DNA from: Pyxicephalus adspersus
Taxonomy: Eukaryota; Chordata; Amphibia; Anura; Pyxicephalidae
Assembly: GCF_032062135.1 (NCBI RefSeq)
Contig: NC_092861.1
Location: 142,794,641-142,858,640 of the forward strand
DNA: 64,000 nt
Direction: 5' to 3'
A program made the position numbers and the translations under genes. Shown one piece after another: positions 56,791-64,000 of the stretch. Numbering within the stretch: the first letter of the stretch is position 1; the number at the start of each line of letters is the position of its first letter. The notes under the pieces are model-generated. The model ran no database searches. It had not been told where the DNA came from and saw only the letters and a list, made by a program, of their open reading frames with translations.

Positions 56791-57424
56791 ATTGTGTGTT
56801 TCAGGGGAGAACAGAAAGAATGGTAGGTGATCAAGCGCCATGATAAGTTGCAATCAAATTTTAAAAAGCGGTGACCAATAAAAGTGGAGATTCCGTTCTG
56901 ATTACAACTTTTTCTTTATTAGTTAGCCACTTAACATCTCTTTTTTTAAACACGGTTGGGTTCATTGTACTCCAGTATTTTTTTCATTTATCTTTAATAT
57001 GTCCTCTTTTATTGTTTCCCATCTCCTGTAGGATCACATCCGTAAGTATCAGATGAAGGAAATGATTTAATAACAAGGAAACGCATGATTTTCTGACCTG
57101 TGTGACAGCGTAGTTCTTGGAGAACGTACTCGTCATCATGTGATCTATTCTTATAAGTTATTTTACATGGATTTTATATTTCATCCTGACACACAGAGAG
57201 ATCATAGGAAGAAGAATAAAAACAAAGGGATAAAGGAATAACCCAACCAACTTCTTTATAAGTTTGGTAGAAGGAAATGTAATCATTTGAATTTTTATTA
57301 GTCTGAATATTTGTATGCAAATCTGTCTATAGTGATCATACACTAAAGGGTGTATTTATAAAGCAGTGAATCTGACATTCACCAAATATACTTTGTTTAA
57401 GCATCTTCTAGGTCATTGATAAAC
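56791..57424. other. Intergenic, nothing recognised
   Basis: AT-rich; no gene supported. Confidence 0.5.
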
Positions 57425-58460
57425 CCTCCAATGGTCTTGTAATGACTTATAACCTCTTCCCATGCATGACTTCAAGACTTCTCTAGAGCTGCCCCATTCT
57501 CTGGAACCCCATTCCTCATCCTACTAGGCTTGCTTCTACTTCTCATACAAATAAAAGACCCCCTTAAACCCAAATTTACAAACTTGCCTACCCGTCTTCA
57601 CTTATCTCTAATTAGCAATCATTCCATATCCCCTCCTATAGTATACTACTCTTCTCAATCTATTAGGCTTTGTATACATGTCAGATGCTTGTTGCCTGAG
57701 ATAAATGGTTGTGCTTGTCTCAGGTGAGACAGTGATCCCCCAATGTCATTCATCAATCTGCCCTGTTGGCTTGATGAACAACCAATCAGTAACAAACGCT
57801 GTGCTCTCCTCCAAAGCAAAGCTCATCAATCAGTTGGCCAATAAGAACGACGTTGAGTGCTGAATGCTCATCGCCTACCCTCTTTTCTCCATAGAACAGA
57901 AGGGCTCTGTATGTACAGTGCTTCTATGTCCATCTGTCACTGGAAATGATCACAAAAGATCTGACATTTATCTGATGTCTGCTCAGGGCCGATATCGGAC
58001 GAGAATCTGGGGTGTGTACAGCGCTCGTTGACCATCGTCCAAACAACTGTCCTGGCGGATCCACGGACGATGGACAACGAGCGATCGTAATGGAAGCAAA
58101 GGGGTAGAGCGCACAGCAGGGTGCCGTCCTGTCTTTCTAATGTCTAATGTTATATTGTGTTATGTGTCTTTCTGCCGTCCCCTTCCCTCTCTATAGAGCA
58201 GAACGGCGCAGTATGTACAGCACTCGTTCATGCATCGTGCAGTCGTTAGTCCCTGGAAAGGATCGTGAAAGATCCTTTCCAACCACAATTAATGCATGTG
58301 GGTACCCAACTTTATATTGTAAGCTCTATTGGACCGGGTCCTCTCCTCCACCTGTGTGAATATTTGTTCCTGTCAATTATGCAGGTTTGTCATTTGCAAC
58401 CCAATTGTACAGCACTATGTTACATGTTGACGCTTTATATTAAAAAAGAATAATATTAAA
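57425..58460 (+). mobile_element. L2/CR1-type LINE 3' end, split by MITE J
   Basis: The upstream part (57425-57663: ACTTCAAGACTTCTCTAGAG, CTGCCCCATTCTCTGGAA, CATTCCATATCCCCTCCTAT) and the downstream part (58315-58460: ATTGTAAGCTCTATTGGACC, TTTGTCATTTGCAACCC, then GACGCTTTATATTAA) are consecutive parts of the same LINE consensus as at 41.7-42.1 kb. MITE J lies between them. The F..AAP.LWN motif is partly broken here. Confidence 0.75.
57664..58314. mobile_element. MITE family J nested in LINE
   Basis: Decayed ends (TAGGCTTTGTATACATG and GTGGGTACCCAACTTTA) enclose the J body: CGACTGTCC-like words, TGGCGGATCCACGGACGATG, GAGCAGAACGGCGCAGTATG and GATCGTGAAAGATCC. It is about twice as long as the copy at 25.16 kb, mostly through extra sequence in the left half. 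Confidence 0.7.
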
Positions 58461-59780
58461 AATGTGCCGATATGCAGAATAACATAATAAAAAAATCAAA
58501 CAATTGCAAATGTTTCATCTAAATCCCTTTCCATAGACAGTATAGTTATTCCCAGGCCACTTTTACTTCTTATATTCTTCATTATTGATATCTAAATGAT
58601 AAGTAACACCGGTTACTGACAATGAATCTTCTGAATGTGTATTGATCACATTTCCAATGATCGTTTCTTCCTCGGTGATCCAGGAACAATGGAAATTTTT
58701 CCTTTGTGTTTAACGAAGAATAAACTTTCCTTTTTTTATGTTTCATGGAAGTGTAGGCTGTGCTGCTTAATCAGTTTTGTGGCTGAGTTTCCTGTTGCTC
58801 CCCTCCGATGGAAGCTGTCTGCAGTTGGGGTTTTCACAAATGCAATTTGAAAGCATCTACTGGCAAGGCTATGTGGGCTAGAGATGGGCAAGTAACACAA
58901 CTTGGAGGTACTGCCAAGTCACTGCCACGCCAAGGAGCTTACTTGTTTTTTTCTAGCCAAGAAGTAGATGAGCCAGATCAAACACTCAGTGATTACAGAT
59001 CAGGAGAGAGAAAGACTGCATTGCAGCAGCACCCACTGCAGCAAATATGGGGAACAGCATATCTCCTGCTAGTTGTTGGGCTTAGAGGGACATATTAGTA
59101 AAGTAGTATTAGCATGCATCATTCAAGAGGAAACTATTGTTAGTGAGGACACATTTTGGGTCTTTACTGCAATATCCCCTTGAAAGGAATTTTTCAAGTG
59201 GCTTTCATGTCTTTACTTGCTTGCTGTTTCATATTTTGGTGAATGTATAGGGAGAAGCTTATTGGTTGTTGGACTTGGAGGCCATAAGTTGACATGGGAC
59301 ACAATCAACAAGAGGTCACAAAATGAGGGGCCATGTATTTCTGTTATTTAAGGTTACCTGTTCCAGTGCTCACACCACCAATCTTTGCTCCCCTTAAGAG
59401 CTATGGAGCTTCATCCAACAAACTCAGTTCAGTTAGCACATTAATGATCTGCATGGGTGTACAAGACTAGGTAAGTATAACCTCTAACCAAAACATCTGA
59501 TGTGTTAGGGGGCACCAGCCAGGAGCAGTGCACAAAAAGTGTACTTATCCAATAAAGCCATGGTGCCCAACTATTTGGTCCAATGGGAATGGCATCCTAT
59601 TTGGTGCCTACCACATGTGTTGGGAGCCAACTCACCAGATATAGGTGGTCCCCAGTTACGTCCATGGAAGAAACCCATAATAGTCTACATGCTAGAAGCC
59701 TGTCAGTCGAGACCATGAACAGACTACAGGAGATCGTTGGAGACTTCCATTGATGATACAGCTGCAGTTGAAAACTGAGA
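58461..59780. other. Intergenic, no gene supported
   Basis: Frames of 71-96 codons at 58635-59098 lack recognised domains. Confidence 0.45.
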
Positions 59781-59782
59781 TA

Positions 59783-59958
59783 TGGGCCCTGAAGCTCTAC
59801 AAGGCTGGAGAGAATATACACTTTCATCAGTGAAGCTGGGTGATCAAGCAAACCTGGAATGGAACGGAAGTCATTTGCTATTTGCTACCAAATGTTTTGA
59901 ATCCCAAACCAGATCTATTACAGGTTTGCTGAATCACCCAAATAGTAAATTAGGGCCA
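59783..59958. mobile_element. Foldback MITE family G, copy 6
   Basis: GAAGCTCTACAAGGCTGGAG, GGTGATCAAGCAAACCTGG, CAAATGTTTTGAATCCC and GGTTTGCTGAATCACCC in mirrored order; the outer right arm is short. Confidence 0.75.
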
Positions 59959-60417
59959 TGGTGTAGGGTGCATTTTGAGATGGGGAACAAGCTACAAGAG
60001 ATCAATGCCATTCAAGTTCCTTAACATATCAATGGTTTCAGTTCCCTGTATTAGCTGCTGGAACATGAGGATCAAGTTGTTTGTAACAAATGGAATTCCT
60101 GGCAAATGGTATTTCCTTTGAGCCAAAGGTTGTGTACCAGGGCTTTAATAATTAAGGTCACTTTTAGTGGTCTTAGCTGGTTCCCCCTCCACATATCAGA
60201 TGTTTTTAGTTATAGGTTATACTTACCTAGTCCTAAATTACAGATTAATGTAGATCTTTGTTGCACAGTACTAACTACATGGAATTTGTTGGATGAAAAT
60301 AAACCTCCAGGCACCATAGGTCTTGTAGGAAGCAATGATTGGTAGAGTGAGCATTAGAATAAGCAAGTATCAAATCTCATTTTATTGAAGCAATGGCATA
60401 TCATTAATTTTTATGAA
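59959..60417. other. Intergenic, nothing recognised
   Basis: No supported feature. Confidence 0.5.
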
Positions 60418-61165
60418 TTATAAAATTGGGAAAATAAAGCAGAAAGGAAGAAAAGTGAATGGGAGGAAAGAAAGAATAGGAAAAGGGGTGACAAAAGTGA
60501 AAGGAAGATATATAAGGGGAAGGAAAGAAAAAGTTAAAAAAGGAAAACCAAGGGTTGGGAAGGGGATAAAAAGAACAATAAGGAAATAAATTAGAAGTAG
60601 GAAAAAAAACAAAGGGGAGGAAAAGAAAGGAAAGAAAATAATGGAAAGGAAGAAAAAGGAAAGGGTGAAAACAGAAAAAAGGAATGGAGAGGAAAGGAAG
60701 ATGACGGGGAGGAAAATAAATGAAAAGAAGAGAAAAGAATCAAAAGGAATAGAAGGGAAAAGGGGGAAAGGAAAGGAAAAGAAAAAAGGGGGAAAAGGAA
60801 TGTAAAAGAAAAAAGAAAATGAATGGGAAGTAAAGGAAGGGAAAGGAAATTTAATGAAAAAATTAAAGGGAAGGGAAAAGATAGAAAAGAAAAGGGAAAA
60901 AGGGAAATGAAAAGAAAAGAAAGGATAGGGAAGAAAAAAAAATAAAAGCAAAGGGGAGAAAGAAAAGAAATGGAAGGCAGAGATAACAAAAAAAGGGCAA
61001 AAAAAAGGGAAAAAGGAAATTGATAGAACAAAAAAAAACAAGAATGAATGAAGAAAGAAAAAAGCAATTGACTGTAAAGGGAAAAAGAAAAGTCAGGTAG
61101 GGAAGGGAGAAGAGAATAAAAGAATAAAGAAATGATAGGAAAGAAAAGAAGAAGAGTATTTTGCA
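60418..61165. repeat. Polypurine (A/G) tract, ~750 bp
   Basis: The plus strand is almost only A and G (GGAAAGGAAAAGAAAA-type words) with scattered T and very few C. There is no fixed period. Minus-strand frames of 207 and 191 codons (Phe, Ser, Leu, Pro) arise because pyrimidine-only codons contain no stop. It is not a gene. Confidence 0.95.
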
Positions 61166-63184
61166 TAGCTGGCTATTAGTAAACTATTAACAAGTAGGAG
61201 ACAAACACAATCTAACTATTCTTGCTCACAGCATGACCCAAGGAAGTTATCGGTGGACATCACCTCATTCACCTGCAAGATAAATAAAAGTTATTTTGCA
61301 AGGCAGGATGAACTTGTTCTAACCTTCTAAAGAACAAATAGTGCTAAATACAAGGAGAATACAAATATCACGTGGTCTGGTGTCCTGTAGAAATCAAAGA
61401 ATTCTATGTTTTGTTTCACAAGATGCAAAATCACTGAGACACTTTGTATCCGTAATACTGTTTATTTACTATGTTGTCTGAACTGTTTTATTTGTAATTA
61501 TTGTTATTTGAAAATGTGATTAAGTTTCCACATATTCTATATCTAACAATAAGTCTAATATATGTAGAGGGGAACTCCAAATTAACATAAAAATCAGAAA
61601 GTGGGTAGGTGAGATCAAGGAACTGAATGTTTATGGTATTGATGGGGTGTTAGTGGTAATAGCAAATACTTTCCATGGTCAACAGGCTGAGCCCATCCAC
61701 TCTCGCCTCCAGTCTGTTGACCATCTAATGGCCAATGAGTTCACCCATTATATTAATTCCTCCTGCTTTATTAAGGGAGTGGTTGGAGCATTGATTATAC
61801 TCTCCTAGTATAGTAATGATTAGCAATTGGCATATAATCCCCTTCCTGATTTTTTATAGGATACTGATAAATGATAAATTTGTGGCTATTAACAGTAAAT
61901 TAAGATTGGTGGCGTGCAATGAAGGAAACTGACCACTAGAGGGAGAAAGTGATCATAATGGCAATAGGCAAATATATTGCAAGCAGAATTTCTGTATTAT
62001 AGAAGCATTGCTTTCTTTCCATCATTTATATACAGCCAAAAGAACAGGGGGTTTAAATATTCACTTCACTGGCAAAAGCAAAACATGGCTTTACATAGAC
62101 CCTAAAAGTTGTTTTTTTAGCTTTAAGATAGTGTGGGCAAAAATGAGTCCCCCCACCACACTTTATTGCTGGTTATGTCTCATCCAGTGACTACCATTTC
62201 CACATTTTTTCTTCTTCTTTTCTTTCCCAGTTGTCATTAAGACAGGAAAAAAAAACCTATTTCCCAGATTGGGACAAGGACAGCGTTTCTGATCCTTTGC
62301 TACAGTTTAAAATAACTTCTAGGAACCCATCAAGCCGAACAGCAGAGCGGTGACCATTGATAGACCCTGATCCCTGGGCAACTGGCTGTGGGTCTTAGGG
62401 GTGCAGACAGCACTTACATAAGATGGGTCTGGGGGGACGTACTGTAGTATGGGAGAATAATGGAGTGTGCTGTTCACTAATTGATGTTGGGGAAAATAAG
62501 TGTATCGAGAGCCTTGTGTCAGATGCTAAAGTCCAAAAAGCAGGAAGACAGACTCTGTACATTGGGGTGCAGAGGAGGATGCAGATTACTAAAGAATAAA
62601 TACGTCCATGTTATAAAGTGGAAGAAAGCATTGAGAGGGACAACACATGAGCTGGGGAGAACAAAAGAAGGACACGCACTATATTTACTTTGGCAACTTC
62701 TTACCGTAGGGGTGTCTATAGGGTTAGATAGTGGAGGAGCAGTCCCTGCAACCACAAGGGGCCCAGAGGACAAGGGGTGGCCCTGACTTCTTACCTTCCA
62801 TCATGAGTCCCCTCCAATCCACCAGTCAATGGTGGATTAAAAATATATGGCCTCCTGCAAAGTTGCATTCTCTTCTTTCATGCCGCAGTCCATTTTGACT
62901 CTTTTTGCAAGTTGTTTTACATGCTAGAAGCCTTGGGAGCTAAAGTGAGGTCAGTGACACATGGGCAGTTGCACAGAAGAGGAGTACCAGGTACCGGCAA
63001 TATATATTTAATCCATTAATGTGCTGCTACTCTGTATGGTGGAAAGGAGGGTCATGGTGGCTGCACTTGTTATATGGCTCCTGGGAGATGGGCCCCTTGT
63101 CTATAGATATTAACCACAGCGGGGGAAGCACGTGGTGAACTGACTTTAAGACTGTCAGTGCATATTTGCTTTATATCTTAATAA
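61166..63184. other. Intergenic, no gene supported
   Basis: Frames at 62481-62786 (plus, 101 codons) and 62519-62773 (minus) overlap and have no recognised domain. No repeat family aligned. Confidence 0.45.
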
Positions 63185-63186
63185 TA

Positions 63187-63683
63187 CAGGTAGTCCCTGG
63201 GTTACATACGAGATAGGGACTGTAGATTTGTTCTTAAGTTGAATTTCTCTGTAGGTCAGAACAGGAACATTATTTTAATAAATGCAAATAGGACAGATGT
63301 TTGTCTCAACATATTATTAAGCAGTGTGGTGTCGGTTGTCGTATAAAATCTTCTCTGTGAGTTAATCACAAAGAAAAAAAAAATCTTTATGGAGCCTAGA
63401 CATTCATTAACCTCTGGAGCAAGCTGTGCTATGATATCAAAAAGAAACAACTGCAGAGTTTGTCTTGGTCATTAAAGAGTTACAAGATGCTGCAGAAAGA
63501 GCTCACCCCCCTAAGATCACCCACAACCTCAGCTGTGTTCAGCAAAAGATTTCTTCTGCAAGTCATGCAAACTGCTCCCCTCCTCCCTTCAAGTCTCTGT
63601 CCTGCACACAGGTGAGCAGGGAAGCCCCAATCCCATCTAGGAGTCACCCATATGTCAGATGTCCTTAACCTGGGGACTACCTG
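63187..63683 (+). mobile_element. Tigger/pogo-like MITE, copy 2
   Basis: Left CAGGTAGTCCCTGGGTTACA and right AACCTGGGGACTACCTG are inverted. TA flanks at 63185-63186 and 63684-63685. Same body and orientation as 35824-36305. Confidence 0.85.
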
Positions 63684-63685
63684 TA

Positions 63686-64000
63686 CATTCCTTCCCTTGT
63701 TGTGCACTCAATTGTAGTTGTGCTCGGGGTTTGGGACTTTTTGGACTGTTAACCCCCAGGGCTCTCAGCACTTCTGCATATTTGTGGCATTTACAAATAC
63801 TTATATTTGTCTTGTTGTTACCTTTATGTAGCATCCCATCTGAACATGTCAAATTAGATGCTGCATGCAATGTTCCCTGGTAATCACCTTCTCCTAGACT
63901 TGTGACAACCATTGAACACCAGCAAGTAGTTTATTAGCAGCACTTAGTAAATGTTTGAAAGCCCTCAGTAAACAACTACTAAAAAGTCCAGCCAATACTA
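63686..64000. other. Intergenic, nothing recognised
   Basis: No supported feature to the window end. Confidence 0.5.

Noticed and set aside
60418..61166. Minus-strand frames of 207 and 191 codons rich in Phe, Ser, Leu and Pro
   Set aside because: Polypyrimidine codons cannot form stops; this is low-complexity sequence, not a membrane protein.
1..64000. CRISPR arrays, bacterial operons, tRNA or rRNA genes
   Set aside because: No regularly spaced identical short repeats with unique spacers, no prokaryotic gene structure, and the only tRNA-like boxes belong to SINEs.

Overview
The window looks like a stretch of frog (anuran, probably ranoid) nuclear genome. There are no operons, ribosome binding sites or long open frames. 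Most of it is non-coding and full of decayed vertebrate transposons: TTAA-flanked T2/Kolobok-like MITEs, hAT-like MITEs with 8-bp target duplications, Tc1/mariner and pogo/Tigger-like elements, a tRNA-type SINE, and pieces of an L2/CR1-type LINE. Species and locus cannot be named from sequence alone. All family names are recognition from memory plus structure seen here (terminal inverted repeats, target duplications, internal homology); no database was searched.

Layout. 1-6.1 kb: a T2-like MITE holding a 388-bp insert with a 15-bp target duplication, a ~125-bp tandem array broken by a 660-base assembly gap, and a Tc1-like transposase fossil. 6-30 kb: interspersed hAT MITEs (called families A, B, C, D and K here), SINEs, a Tigger-like MITE, a foldback hairpin, one possible exon with a poly-Asp run (27.0 kb), and a probable solo LTR. 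30.4-38.3 kb: several repeat-poor, homeodomain-motif-rich stretches that may be conserved regulatory elements, separated by more transposons. 38.5-49.5 kb: a TA-flanked element with an internal tandem array, LINE fragments, a 43-bp minisatellite and a 15-bp minisatellite of about 0.95 kb. 50.3-51.2 kb: the strongest candidate regulatory block. 51.5-64 kb: a piggyBac-like MITE nested in a foldback MITE, further hAT copies, a LINE copy split by a MITE, a 0.75-kb purine-only-like tract and a second Tigger-like copy.

No complete protein-coding gene is supported. The long frames at 47.0-47.9 kb and 60.4-61.2 kb come from a 15-bp repeat and a polypurine tract.

The most interesting signal is a set of five short loci with hammerhead-ribozyme architecture (stem I, CUGANGA, stem II, GAAA, short stem III, NUH cleavage triplet). 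Two of them, near 15.06 and 53.29 kb, keep the conserved core. One lies in a segment flanked by an exact 15-bp target duplication, which suggests a retroposed ribozyme-bearing element. All share one unusual extra A between the core and stem II. The second theme is a readable order of insertions: at least six nested events can be resolved.
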